Assembly: GCA_950106755.1 (NCBI GenBank)
Contig: OX467086.1
Location: 18,370,001-18,434,000, forward strand
Direction: 5' to 3'
DNA from: Climacium dendroides
Lineage: Eukaryota; Streptophyta; Bryopsida; Hypnales; Climaciaceae
DNA: 64,000 nucleotides
In this document: piece by piece, positions 12,825 through 30,220 of the stretch
Numbering within the stretch: the stretch's first letter is position 1
How the letters are laid out: every line of letters begins with the position of its first letter
The notes under the pieces: generated by a model
The model's input: the letters and a program-made list of their open reading frames with translations, nothing else
Database searches by the model: none
What the model was told of the DNA's origin: nothing
Position numbers and translations under genes: made by a program

Positions 12825-13450
12825 CGGGAGATTGAAGGAGAAAGTGTACCGCCGGAATGGCACTAACAAGTGGTGGCATGGCTAGCTGGCATTAATATTC
12901 GCAAAGAGAAAGTTTATGAAGGCCATGATGCCTTTGTGACCATTCATTAGTAGGTTTGGGTCTTTTTTATTCATTTGATCTGCAGCAAACGTTTCACACA
13001 GTTGGCGTCGTGTTTGATTTGATGATGTCATTGTGAGCCTCGTCCATTTTGTGAGATCTCAGCAGGAAATATTTACAAAATTTTGGGTCCAGTTCGACGT
13101 TGTACTTTATATCACAAGCAAGCAAACACGTAATGGATGAGTATAAGTTGCCTTGCTCGGTTGAGGATTGAAGTGAACAGATCGATGAGCAGATATCTAG
13201 ATTTTCCATGTGCAGCCATAGAGCGATGAAATGCAATCTGGAGACTTAGTGACCTAGAAGCACGCTCTTGTATACTCAACCTTGTTGAGTGGTTGCTGGA
13301 AATTAGCAACTTTGCTTTATTTCTGGAATGTCATTTGTACAGGAAAAAACCACAGCTTTCTGTGATACTTTTTACATGCTCAGGACATCTCCATGTTGCG
13401 TGTCATTGATATCCTGAAATTAGCATTCGTGTTTTGACGTACAGCGACTG
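12825..13450. other. Convergent intergenic region and 3' flanks
   Basis: This lies between the stop of the small + strand gene and the stop of the - strand subtilase. It presumably holds both 3' UTRs. No further coding frame or repeat is visible. Confidence 0.5.
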
Positions 13451-17340
<3,890 letters not shown>

Positions 17341-17344
17341 GGCT

Positions 17345-20300
17345 GTTTTCCTGTACAAGAAAATGAGTAGCTCTTTTAATTAGGCTGTCAAGCAAACAAA
17401 AGTCACGCGTACCAAAGTATTGTTTATCTGCAAGCAATCTTAGGGCACCGATTGGTGCCTGACAATTCAAGTTGATGGCATCACTCGTAAATACCTTAAT
17501 TGTGTGAAACAAACACAAAATAATGAAAAAGCAATTCTACAATCCTGCTTCGATCGTAAATCTATGCTTCTAGGTTTCTAGGTTCTAGGTTTCTATAATT
17601 TGGACTTCGCTAGACTCGGACATGAAGTGACTCTCAAACAGTAATTCAGCAAAAACCGCTGCACTAAAAACTTAAGAATTTCAAAAGAGAAGAATAAATC
17701 ATTTCGAACTAATATGAAATTCAGAAACTCCGCGTAGAAAACGAGGTAGATCGTGAATTGACAGACATGATCCGACAAGAAAAAACTCTTACTACTCAAC
17801 CAAAGATCGTGAATTCCCAACTTGTGAGAAAGAGCTTGATATTCTTAACAGCAGCACCGGCCTCCGCAAATTTCGACCTTTCTCAATCTTCCAATCAACA
17901 TACTGCCTAGTTACTCCTCTTAATTCCAAACGCTAAGCGAGTCTCATGACTAAAGAATTGAGCAACCCCTCTTGTCACAAGTCACAGGCACTCTTCTGAA
18001 TTGTCAGAAATTTCTCCACTAATTCACCTCAGCGGATACCGAATTGTCACCGTTAGTAAGGAGCGATGAAGAAGAAATCATTGAATAAAAAACAAGTACA
18101 AGCTTGGTATGATTTCATGCATATGCTTGCACGGATCACCTAAAAGCTTACATGAAAAAAGCTTCAAAGGCGTTCCCAAAAGAACTGATCCTAAAGAGTT
18201 GAATCTTCCGCCTTAGTTACATAACTTTCAATCACAGCTGCATTAACACAAGCTTGCAACTGTGACTCGAATTGAAGCTACGTCACGATCTCCTTGGCAA
18301 CCTGATGCTTTATGTGGGAATTAAACCTTCCCTCCCTGGAGAAGAAAAGAATTAAACTGTCAAGTACTAGAACATGTAGAGGGATTCATTACCCTTATGT
18401 AGACTGAATTGGCGGCTACTACACCAAACCACACCAACCTTATGTCCATCCTTCAATCTACGCTACCCGGCTGAGCTTCTAGAATTGCAGACCTAGATTG
18501 AAGTAGCCACAGTACTTTTCAATAACTCAAATGCTCACGTACAACAACGAAAAATTTCTCTCTGGACTCTACTGCCTCAAAGTTAGTACCCAAAAATCAG
18601 TCTCTGTCCCATGTAAAACAAATGGACATTTTAGTTCACAGACGGAACACGTACTTGAATATGCTTGTGAAGTGCACGCAACTTAGATGTATTGTTGGGA
18701 GTATGCTTGTGGCGAACTTCTACAATTCAAGTTAGCTCAAGTTGTTTGTAGAAGTTCGCCAGTTGCAGGTAGCGGCAAATGCTTTGCGTGCTTGATCTTA
18801 TAAAATTGCTAGCTATTGAACTGAGGATCTCTCTCTCCGACGTCCTTCGCCTTGGGAGGTTTCGTGCACGAAGAAAGTTTTGAAAAGGAATTTGTAGCAT
18901 CCATCTTAGTCTGGATCAACGAGCGTCGTGCTGAGGTGTCTGCTTTTCAACTGGATATCCACTCTCAAGTTATATGCTAATCACTTCAATTTCGTAAAAT
19001 TGGTGAAATTCCACAATTTGGGTCCTTTTTCAAGGCATGGAGACTGAAATTCAAATCTATGCCAGACCTAGTTTTTAGAGCTTTGATGCAGAATGAATGC
19101 GACAATTTTTCAGTGTCGCCCAAAGTCGTGTTAATTTTTTTTTTAAATTGATGTTGCTAAAACTTCTCTCGTATCCGGATCAAATATTGGTCACCATCAA
19201 AAGTCACAGACTATGAAATCAGCCGCATATAATTTTCCTTTCACCCATCGAATCACCCATCTTAGTCTAGTTGTTTTAAGTTAAGTTAACTCGATTGATC
19301 ATGCTTTTGATGGAGACTAAGTCCAGTAGCAGCCATTCAATCAGGTCGGTTCATGTTACAGCTTTCGATTCCGATCCCAATCATATAAACGTTTTGATCG
19401 TGTGCGCGCAGCGCATGTTGCATGTTGCCAAGGATCTCTTTGGCAGTTGAACATGATTTTACTGTGTGAACACAAAAATAGTGTAGGCGTTAATATTTTA
19501 AGAGCATGGTGGAACTGTTCGTGGCCATGGACGTCGGTCTGTCATCTTCAGATCGAGACAACGGGGCTTTACTGTACGTGCCTACAACGAGGAATGTAAT
19601 AATAATGCAAATTGTTCCAAAGCAGTGCCCGCCTGCACAAAGTCTCGATCGTCGCACCTTCAAATGAAAAGAGGAAAAGCTTGGGGCTTTTCTTTGTCGG
19701 CTCCCCCCACGCTCTGTTGTCAGTTGGCACGAGCATTGTCAATACATTTGAAAAGAACAAAAGCCTCCTCGTTCAAGCCAACTAGCTTGACGTATACATT
19801 GTTTGGGCTGGACGCGGCTCTTGTCAGGAAGAACTATTGGAGTGCAGCAAAAAGTCCTGAGAATTGTCAAAAACATGCCGTGTTTCAGAGATCACCTACT
19901 GTAAGTAAGCTTAGTTAAGTTCGTGAGGAGTGCACTGGATTCCTTTTCTGGCTCGCATGGAAAAAGTAGTTTAAGAGAAAACTTGCTCCCACTCACAGCA
20001 CTAACATGCCCAAGCTTGACTGGGATCAGGAGTACGTATTAGATAACCGATGATCCATGCTAGCGGCGAATTGGTTACGCTTACATAACCGGTACCTTAA
20101 TCGCTACCTTTGATCTTCCTGATGCAAGGGTGTAGGAAGCAAGTTGAAAGGAAAGAAGGTTACAAGTTGTAACTTGTAATGGCAATGGTGACAGGTTGCC
20201 AATGGGACAGGGCCACATTAGTGTTGAAAAGTCAACAATTAGTTATGTTGGGTGCGAAGGTGTTCTTTGGTTTAGGTTTAGGGTTTTAGAATTGAATTTG

Positions 20301-21550
20301 TTCATTTCTAGAGTGTCACTAGGAATAGATTGACTTGAAGAATATGATTTGTAGGTAGACCAACTTAATTTTGTCCACTACATTGATCAAAAAAAATCTA
20401 CGGCTTGCTCAAAGTTAGCTGATGGGAGTGGGAAAAACCTGATTGCATTTTGAAATTAAAGGATATAAAACCAAAAAGAAATTTTCTAGGAGCAGATTTC
20501 AACTAGTGCCATCCAAAATTTAAAGGATATTTGATCGCCTACTTGGAATATTTGGGGGATAAGAATGAAAAACTATAGGCCGAGAGGTCACATGACCACC
20601 GTCTAATGGCATCCCATAGCTCTTGTATATATGCCTTTTACAAGCCATAGCTCTTGTAGTGGTGCAATCTGAGATTGATTTTTTTGCAATTAAATTGATA
20701 CCAATTTCAATTTGGAGGAAATTGGCCTGTGAAAAATTGACATTGGAAGAAATAATCCAGTGCTTTTTGTGACTAAGAGGATGCACCCGGTGCACATCAG
20801 TGAGAAAATTGTCTATTTTTGTGGAAGAAGAAAATCAATTGGAGGAACTCCAAAAATTTTCCAAATACTAGTTCACTCCCAATTCCATCCCCTACTTGTG
20901 GCACCAATTCTTTTCAGAAAGACATCCAAAACCATTCCTTTTTTAACAAAATTAGTAAACTAATGCCTACAAGGGGCAACATGTCAATCCTTTATTGGTA
21001 AGTATTTAAATCAATTACCTTTTGTTTATGAGATGTTTATGACTCCACTTTATGAATAGTTTTATAATTTTAAGATAGACCACTTTGGAAATCCACAGAA
21101 ATTACAATTTTAATTGAAAAATTATAATTCCACTTGGGTTCCGTTTGTAAAACAAGCGCACACCTCTTAAAATTAAAATTATGGGCCTCTCTTGGAGTTG
21201 ACCCCAAAATATTCAAATTGCAAATGAGAGTTGGTAATAGGCTTGTGAAGTACGTAATCTAAGTTACACTCATTGCCCATGAGTGAGTGCCGGGAGGAGA
21301 GTTTTGGTGTACCGGTATTTTTAAAAGGGTTTGACTTGGCATTGCGGAGTGGAGCTGGGTCTTGTGTGAATGGGGCTCTCTGTCACTGAAAGTCCAAGCA
21401 ATTATGTTACTTTCCTCTTTTATTTCTCTTTCCAGCTTTTATTTACTTTTAGGCTTTTTTTTTCTTTGGGTTGACTCAAATAGATGTAAATTCAATTATA
21501 CTTTTTTTTTAAAGTAAGGTAAGAGCACCTACAACCACATAAGCAACTGA
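17345..21550. other. Subtilase upstream flank and gene-free DNA
   Basis: The first few hundred bases are the promoter and leader side of the subtilase. Beyond that, only short frames without conserved motifs are present. A stem-loop at 18711-18760 and a telomere-like trace at 20271-20289 are the only structured items noticed. Confidence 0.5.
18711..18760. repeat. 15-bp perfect stem-loop
   Basis: Bases 18711-18725 (GGCGAACTTCTACAA) pair exactly with 18746-18760 across a 20-base loop. The GC content is higher than in the flanks. It is too short for a typical plant microRNA precursor unless the loop also pairs. It could be a remnant of a foldback insertion. Confidence 0.6.
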
Positions 21551-21879
21551 GCGTGGTGGTTTGTATTAACCCCTAAAACATGCAAAGTCTTCTCTAGAAA
21601 TCAGGATTTGAGAAAAAAAATCATTTTAAAGTGCTGTTTTGAAGAATATTTTGGAATTGATATACAAATAAAAGTTGTAGATTTTGAGTTTCAGATGGAT
21701 TCCAATCGTGCACTTAGATTCACCAATGCTAACACCAATATTTTGTTATAAACTTTTGAATGGAAAATTTCAAAAGACCTTCTAAATTTGATTACAAGCA
21801 AAATATTAGCATTTTTTTTAGTGCAATTTTTTGGAATGGATTTGAGATGAGGTTCTCTTCCTATGGTGATTTTTTGAAA

Positions 21880-22360
21880 TTTTGGTGTTATTTAACCCCT
21901 AGAGGTTTTTGACTATGTTTTCACCGAAAATGCTCCAAAATTTCCATTTTTAGTACAAGTACCAAATTTTAGGGGAAAAAAAATTGGACACATATAATTG
22001 TAGAATCTTGTAGTACATTGGTTTGAGAAAATGTGGAAATTGTTTTAGAAATTTTCACTGCATAGATTGCAAGATATTGGTGTTTGAAGTGGAAAAAAAA
22101 ATCTATATTTGGCCTTGTGAAAAATTAGGTAGCTACACTTCACAAAGTCACATTTGTATGAAAAATGTCCAAAATTATGGTGCTTCTTTGGATTCATTTT
22201 CAAAGGCAAGTTGGACATGCTTGAAAAATATCAAATCGTTTGAAATTGTACAACATATAAGAAAAAAAATAGTAAGTAGAATGAAGTAGAGAATGATTCA
22301 AAATACTAAATTGTTGAGAATTCAATTAAGGAATTGAAAAATGACAATCCCAATGGTTTT
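21880..22360. repeat. Dispersed repeat, copy 1
   Basis: This begins near TTTTTGACTATGTTTTCA and includes a CATTTTTAGTACAAGTACCAAATTTT-like segment. It also includes GATTGCAAGATATT, TTCACAAAGTCACATT, TGCTTCTTTGGATTCATT and CAATCCCAATGGTT. The same order occurs at 37.08-37.83 kb, where copy 2 is interrupted by about 300 bp. A much weaker version lies at about 28.16-28.64 kb. Confidence 0.65.
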
Positions 22361-22539
22361 AATGTTGTAATAAACAATCTATATCCTTTGATTTTTTTTC
22401 TTTTCTAAAAATATTGAAAATTGAATAAAATAAAGGATTTCAAAGTTTGTATTAGAATAGAAAATCCATAAGTGCCTGCAAACTAAAACTCCTCATAACT
22501 TTCATCTCACTAATCAAAATGGAATGATTCAAAGCTTTC

Positions 22540-22542
<3 letters not shown>

Positions 22543-22603
<61 letters not shown>
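22543..22603. repeat. (AT)n microsatellite, about 30 units
   Basis: An uninterrupted alternating AT tract of about 60 bp, likely length-variable and able to extrude as a cruciform. Confidence 0.95.
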
Positions 22604-22606
<3 letters not shown>

Positions 22607-23362
22607 AATCACTGTTTGGTTCATTAGGGGTTAAATATATGACCTCACTTATGCAAATCCAATTTTGAATCAAGAGTCAATGCAATTTGGGCTTGTTGAC
22701 ACCACTTTACATACTTCCACAATTGTAATATTAGAAAAATATGCACTCTAGGAACACCAAATCCAACCAATAACTTAATAAAATATCTTCACAAATTAAG
22801 ATGACTTTCATTCAAGCAATAATGAAGATGAAACTTGAGTTTCAATTTATTAGTCATTGAGAAGTTGGATGTCAGAGAGCTTTAAGATTAGTAACTCCTT
22901 AAAGACCAATGGTAGTACAAATTTCCAAATTTGTAAGGATGTATTAAAAATTACAATTTGGAATAATAATAATTTAATGATGATTTTGTAGATAAAATTT
23001 TTAAATTCTATGGTCTACATTTCTTTAGGTACAGATAGCAATGAATAAATTGTCGTTTTTATAGTTTACATGTAGAATGGCAAATAAACTTAGCATCTTC
23101 TGAAACCTTTGAGAATTATCAAGTCATCTTTTCTCTTTCCTAAATATATAAGGCTATTATTCTTTAATTATGTGTTTTTTAGTGCATAACTTTATTTGAC
23201 TCAATTTGTATGCTTATGTATATTTGCTCACTTAGTACAAATATTAATTGTCTTGACAAATTGTGTGATTGTATAAATGCCACGGTTAGTGTTGTAATTA
23301 GTAGTGTTTATTTAATTGTTGCAAGCAATTTTATTGTGAGACAAGGATTGGCAATTAGAGAC

Positions 23363-23590
23363 AAGCAATTTGTCTAGTTATGTTTGTTTTATGATAGAGT
23401 ATTGTTGAATAGTCAAAGATTGACAATTTGTAGCAAGTAATTTGTCAAATTGAGTGATTCCTTATGATAGAAAATAATTATGCATGCCAAATGATTGTCT
23501 ATTTGTATCAAGTAATTTGTCAAATTGAGTGATTCCTTATGATAGAAAATAATTATGCATGCCAAATGATTGTCTATTTGTATCAAGGAA
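23363..23590. repeat. 75-bp tandem repeat
   Basis: Two nearly identical 75-bp units (23434-23508 and 23509-23583) each begin CAAGTAATTTGTCAAATTG. A third start at 23584 is truncated. A more diverged 71-bp unit precedes them from 23363. Confidence 0.85.
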
Positions 23591-24562
23591 TTTTAATTTT
23601 AGTTAGAAATACAAACCTTGCTCAAATTACAAATTGTATGCCACATTGATAAAGTATGTGAATTGAAGGAAGGATTTGTGTAGATTATGTTGAATTAATT
23701 TTGTAAATTAATTGTTTTGGCCATTGTAAGATTGTATGTTGTTTGAGTGGAATTTCTAGCCAAATAAATCAGTGAGTAATAGTATAAAATTATTGGATTA
23801 GAAAATTGAAATTATTTAAATAAAGCAATGAGGATATAGATAAACACATATTCCCTAGAATTAGTGTAAAGAAAATTAATTTGCCTACATGGTGTAGAAG
23901 ACTAATAAACAAAGCAAATGTTTCATATTCTATTATGCACCCAAAAGATGCGTGCAAACCTACCACTACACCCTCCTCCCAACCTAAAAATCCCCTACCA
24001 TCAAATAAAAAATGGAATAAACAAAAGTACCTAGCTAAGTTGTCATTGATCTGTGTTTTTTTTGGAAAAATAATTTACATCATTGAATCTTTGTTGGAGG
24101 AAATAAGGACCCTCCCAAATGCCATTGATCTCTTGAAAAAATTGAAGCCATTGATGTTTGTCAAATGCAATCTTGATTGTCCAAGTATGGATACAAAATA
24201 TAGATACTGATATGGATACAAAATTGAATTATCAAATATGGACACAAATACATTTACAAAATTTGAATTACAAAATATATACAGAATCTTGAGGGGGGGG
24301 GGTACTATGTGAAAAATATAAGGGGATAGGTGTGTACAATGATTATTTTTAGGGGGTATTATATTTAAAAAAAAATTTAGGCATGCTATGATTATCTAAT
24401 TTTTTACTTCAAAGCATTAAATAGGAGGCTTGTGTTACTTATAAATTTCAAATGCCATGAATAAATCATATGCTATATTAGTTCAAAAAAATTTCAATTA
24501 CATTCCTTACTACATTCTTTTTCTTATATTGATTTTTTTGAAATATCTTCTATTTTTAGTTC

Positions 24563-24640
24563 ACACATTTTTTTCCCATACATTGTTTACACATTTTTTC
24601 CCATACATTGTTTACACATTTTTTTTCCATACATTGTCAT
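24563..24640. repeat. Short 27-bp tandem repeat
   Basis: Three units of ACACATTTTTTTCCCATACATTGTTT type follow each other with variable T-run length. This creates a small low-complexity frame that should not be read as protein. Confidence 0.75.
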
Positions 24641-25357
24641 GTCCAATAGACTTGTCAAAAGGGATTGAAATCACAAAGTGCACAATAATATGTAGGAATT
24701 GTTTTTGCGCAATCATACTCATGTGAAATGGTAGTATGAAATATCATGGTAGAATGTAACAATAGTACAAAATAGAATGCCTATATTGTGTTCATAAACA
24801 CAATGAGTGAAAAAAATCTGCATATCATGCAAAGTCCTACAAGTTTTGCATATACTAACAAAAAAGCAGCTTATACACGTAAGCCCAAATAAGCTCTAGT
24901 GTAAATCAGCTCCACTTGAAAATGAATCACAGTCTTCCAAAAATGAGGGAAATGCATTTCCCTGCTTCTATGAATCACCTACAACTTCCCACCTGCATTA
25001 CAACACATAGATACACTTGAATCCATGAAAATGGCAGAGAATAATATGAAACCCGATTGCACAAATATGGATAGCATGCAACATCATGCATAGCATTCAG
25101 AGGTAGTGAAATGCAAAGGAGAGGGAGGTGAAGCTGTGGAGAATGTCCTTCCTCTTGCACCACTGCCTAATGTGTAAAGCTGAGTGCAAGTGAGACTTCT
25201 TAAAATTTGTAACTAAGTTTTGTATAGCATTGTGGGAGTAGTCACCACTTGTACCCCCAATTTCTTTACTGCACTCTTTGCAGAAAATCTTGATGATTGC
25301 TACACTGTGCTAATCGTAAGTTTTCAGCTTCCACAGATGATCATCAAATTCCATTGC

Positions 25358-25867
25358 CTAAAGCTCCCTCGTCAACTTCAGCACAACGCATTTGTAATTT
25401 TCCATGATCTTAAAGGGTAGCAGCTTTGATTGAAGCAAATTCTCAGCCACTTCAAGCACTTTAGGCAAACTGTTCTGTAATCCCACTTCACCCTTCTTTG
25501 ACGTTGATGTGACACCAACGTCGAAATTGTTTGCTACAAGGAACTCCAATTCGGACACCACCACGATGTCGTTGTTGCCAGTTTCGTCAAGAATCCCATG
25601 CTGACATTACTTTGGTGGTCCTCCCGCATCTTCATGCACAATAGGAATAACATACACACGATCTGTGACAGGATTTATAGCCTCAAAACCCTTGTGAATG
25701 CAATAGTGATCTTTAATGTCCCAAAACTCGAACGGCTAGTCCACTTCTAGATGTAACCGCAACTCGGCATAAGTGTTACTACTTTGGTAGAAGAAGGGAT
25801 TCAAGAGCTCTAAGCGTGTGGTCTCTTCTTTGAGAGCAAACAACTTCGTCCTCAAATTCAACGCCAT
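25358..25867 (-). pseudogene. Decayed 170-codon frame of unknown family
   Basis: One frame runs from an ATG at 25867 to a TAG at 25358 and is broken only by an internal TAG and TAA. Its start (MALNLRTKLFALKEETTRL), its middle (INPVTDRVYVIPIVHEDAGG) and its end (VLEVAENLLQSKLLPF) look protein-like. GC is higher than in the surroundings. Both internal stops could come from single C-to-T changes of CAG/CAA codons. No introns are needed, so a processed copy or transposon-captured fragment is possible. I do not recognise the family. Confidence 0.5.
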
Positions 25868-25869
25868 CT

Positions 25870-28800
25870 TCTAAAACCTAAACTCTAAGGTAGCAGCTTT
25901 TCAATCCCTACAGCAAGCCCAACACCACAGTGACAAGCGAAAACACACCCTAAACAAAAATGATGCCTAAACCGCACAACGGCAACAATGATTCTTGAAT
26001 CCTAGAAAGGAGAAGCAACCATAGAATGAGGAATCATCCCTAATGCGGAAGACAGACTGTCCCAATGGCCCTGAACTACCAAGTCCTAACTGCAAGTCCT
26101 AACCCTGATGGACACTAGAAACCATCTAATTTAGAATATGCCACTCACAAGGCAGTTCTATTTAAGATTCTTGGTCAAATAAATAAATAAAAGGGAAGTA
26201 TCCTAGATCTAATTTTTTTTCTAATGGGCCCTAATTTTCTATACCCTATAGTAGTTTGAAGTCATATAATGGCATTTTCTATATCCTATAGTATAAAAAA
26301 ACATATTATAATTTTTATCTCTAATTTTTTTTGACACCTTATCATTTGATCGCACATCACCAACTACTCCTACTACTCACTACCTCCTCCCCCAAGTACA
26401 TAATACATATGTATTCACTCAAATTCATTTAAATATATCCCATATCGATTGCAGGTTCCACATGAATACAAATATGGGCGTAGGGGTGGGTTTTCAAGTA
26501 CAATTCAAAGATTCATTTTACTATTATAGGGGATGTATCAAAATTCTTGAATGTGAAAGATTAAATACCGATGGCTGAATGACACATGTATCCCACTCAT
26601 ATTTCATATTTGGTTTTAAGAAAAATGAGCAACTATATCTTTTTCATAGTAACCATTGTTTTATATAATATTCCATTGATTACATGTATCTAATAGACTA
26701 AACCAAAGTGATTTCACTAGAAGAAAAATGTATTTGGTATAATTGGCTACTATGCAACTAGTGTACTATACAACTATCTTGCAATTGTAAGACCTCTCTA
26801 TTAGCACCAAATCTAAAGTAAATTGTCCGGTACTTTTGTACAATTGGCCTAAATATATTGAAAAAAGAATAATAGAACCATTTACAAAATGAAGGGAGTC
26901 AAGACTAATTGATTGGATACAATTATGTATTTTCAATAAGATTGTAATTTTCAATAAGATTCAATCCCCAAAGATGTTTAAATTAATACCCAAAAGATGC
27001 AAACATTTTTTGGATACATAGACATATTGATACCATTGTCAATTTCAAAAAAATTTACATATGATTTCTAAAAGGGTACATGTGGCATTATTCCATTGGT
27101 TGTTGAGATTTTACAAAATTTCTACAAAGGATACACACTCAATTTTCCTATTGGTTGTAGAACTTTTGAGCAAAATTTTGAGCAAAATTTTGAGCAAATT
27201 CCTTGTGCAAAAGGAATTCATGAATTCAACATGTGAAGTCTACCTCAACATCAATATTTGTAATCCTAGTAAACTTGTGGAACTTAAAAACTATATGGGA
27301 TATATGTGTATTTTTTGCTTGTGAATACATATGTATTTTATATTCATATTTTGCATTTATATTCCATGAGTATATCCATATCCATATCCTATATTTGTAG
27401 TCTAAATTTGTATTTGTATCCTATACTATATCCATATTTATATCCGTATTTTGTATTCAAATTTGGACAACCAAGATCGTCTATTCCCTCAGCATCAATG
27501 GCTTTGGATTTTTTAGAAGATTGACGGCATTAAGGGGGGGGGATTTTTTCCTAAACTCAAATCAAAGGCTCTTGATTTTTCCAAGGGAAGGGGGAGAGGA
27601 AAGGAAATGCAAACATCATGTTTGTATCTTTTTGGTACATATTAATCTAACTACAGTCTCAAGATTAATAAAGATCAAAGATTGAATTGAATAATACAAA
27701 TAACCTATAAGTTAGACAAGCCTATTACCACCTTGATATGGAATTTGGATATCTTGGGGCCAACTCTAAGAGGGTCACATATTTTTCAGAGGTGTGCACT
27801 TGTTTCACTAATCAAATCTAAGTGGAAATGTAATTTTCCAATTAAAATTATAATTTCTATGAAATTTTTGAAGTGGTTAGCCTTGAAATTTAAAAAACTA
27901 CCTATAGGGTGGAGTCACAAACACTTCATAACCACCCTTTCATGTAACTATTGGCATTTAAGTTCCCACCAATCAAGGATTGATATGAAATCCATTTTGG
28001 CATTAATTTACTAATTTTGTTAGAATCTTGAAGGGATTTGCATATTTTCTAGGTAGATTTGGATGAAGCAACGGAGGGACTTGGGTTGGCCTACCTTAAG
28101 CAATGAATTCTAAACCTCATGATTTGCAAAATAGTGACAAATTGACATATTCTACAGAAAATTTAGAGTATATTAACCCTACTGAAAGGCTTTATTTTTC
28201 AAAAATGGCTCCAAATTGCCATTTCTAGTACATAGTAAAAAAATTTAATGGTATTTTTTGCACATCTAACTGCAAGAAACTAGCATGTAGACTAAGAGGA
28301 GAATGTTTGGAAAAGGTTTCAAATACTTTGATTGCAAGATACATGCGTTCAAAGTGAAGTTATCACATTTTTTTGGCATTGTGGTAGATTAGGTTTTTAG
28401 ACTTTGAATCATCTTATTTTTAAAATATTATGCAATAGATTTTGAATTTTAAAAAAATTGACTTGAGAATGTAGAAAAAATAAAAGTCCAAAAAATAATG
28501 TCATTTTCATTGTTTAAAAAATTGTTAAGTAGAAGATATGTGATAGAGGGAAAAACTAAATCATTAATAACTCTAAGATAAAATTAAAACACACTAATCC
28601 CAATGCTGAGATTGTCTTAAAACTCAAATTTAACATTGAAAACTTTTTGTTATGAAAAATGTGAAAATTGAGCTCAAAAACAAATCCTAAAAGTTATTTT
28701 TTCTAAAAGATGCCTTAATTGCTCACAAAACATAATGCTCTATTACCATATATGTTCCTATAATTTGCCAAACAAAGCATAATGCCAAACTTACATGTGT

Positions 28801-30220
28801 AGTTTGATCCGAATAAAGATTAAACCAATACAAAGTAGACCTACAAAGATTCAAATTTGACAAGATGTATAAGTTATGAATTTTGTGAAAACCAACACTA
28901 AGCTTTCATAGACTTTCATGTTTTGATTGTCTACATCTTGTATAATGTATATCTTAGAAAAACTAATGGTTTCTAGTCCAAATTTAGGTGTCCAAATTTG
29001 TTCATTGTTGATTATGGATGTATACACCTTAGAATTTTTTTATATTGATATCATCCACTTTTTGATGTTGCAAGGAAAACAAATACAATAGAAGTAGAGA
29101 ATAGTGATGCATTCTTGAAGGACTATCCTAAATACATCTAAAAGAATTTCTAGGAGTAACTCCTTGCTTTGTAAAGTGGAATTTAATGAATAAAATGAGT
29201 TCATAAAGACAAAAGAGTTTTTCAATAAATTGTAATTCATATAAATCCCATTTTATATGTGCCTCTTTCAACCCTTATTCTAGAATACATTTATAGTTTT
29301 ACTCTACTTGAATTCTTATTCTACTTGAATTTTTTGGAAATAACAAAAAAAATTTGCATGTAATCTTATCATATTGAAGTTGGACTCCATGCTTTGTTGT
29401 CATTCCAAAAAACATCAAATTGGTTTAAACTTCACATGCATTCTGCAATAAGTAATGAAAGAAAACACCAAACAAATATGGAGTAGTTTTTTCACATGAC
29501 TTCATACCTTATACTAATATACACCTAATTTATTTCAATTGACATGATTCATGTATCCAATGGTAAGGGCTAGCAAAAAATAAAATATTTCTAAAAATAG
29601 ATGCCAAATTTTTATATTATTAAAAAATTATATTAAAAAAAAGAATTTTTTTTTCAGACATTACATTTGCCAACTTTATTTTATTATTTGACATCAAATG
29701 TTAAACCTAACCACCAAATACGCTATGTACTAAATAACTTTATATCAATGTTGTTTTCAAACAATGGTATACCACTATTAACTTACCCTTGAAGGTGCCT
29801 ACATTGAATAATTCACTCAAACTCAATTGCAGCATTCAAAATACCTATATTTTGTATTTAATTTTAACAAAGAATATGAAGCTTAACAAGTTTAGATTCT
29901 TGTCCATTTAAACAATTTTATAAATTGGTACACCACAAGTTCAATGTATTGGAATCAATTATGTAATAGCTAAATTGAACTTGATATATAGTAAATAATC
30001 CTTGAAATAATCATTTCATGTAGAAGACAACGGTTATAGAAGAAAACATAAAATAAAATTATATAAGAAATTTTCTCACTACTAGGGTTAATCATAAGTG
30101 TGTACATTGAGGGATTAGGTGTTAGACTTTTGGGAGCTAGGGTTTGAAAAAAATATAGGACAGTACTCCTTGAAGCATCTAAACTAGAATATGATGGAAT
30201 TTGGTGCTATGTTTATTTTG
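25870..30220. other. AT-rich intergenic DNA, no gene seen
   Basis: Only short non-conserved frames are present. Visible structure is limited to a small tandem repeat with GAGCAAAATTTT units (about 27168-27199), TATCCATAT-rich DNA (27.3-27.45 kb, part of the inverted repeat) and a weak third copy of a dispersed repeat at about 28.16-28.64 kb. Confidence 0.55.

Larger units (their letters stand above)
24100..27545. repeat. Diverged inverted repeat about 3 kb apart
   Basis: The segment 24110-24290 on + shares an order of words with the reverse complement of 27390-27540. These are AATGCCATTGATC/AATGCCGTCAATC, AAGCCATTGATG, ATCTTG.TTGTCCAA and then GATACAAAATATAGATA-like. The two arms could be termini or internal parts of oppositely oriented copies of one element. 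G-runs sit beside each arm (24293-24302 and near 27534-27541). Confidence 0.5.

Noticed and set aside
22452..22673. A frame containing a YIYIYI run
   Set aside because: It is the translation of an AT microsatellite.
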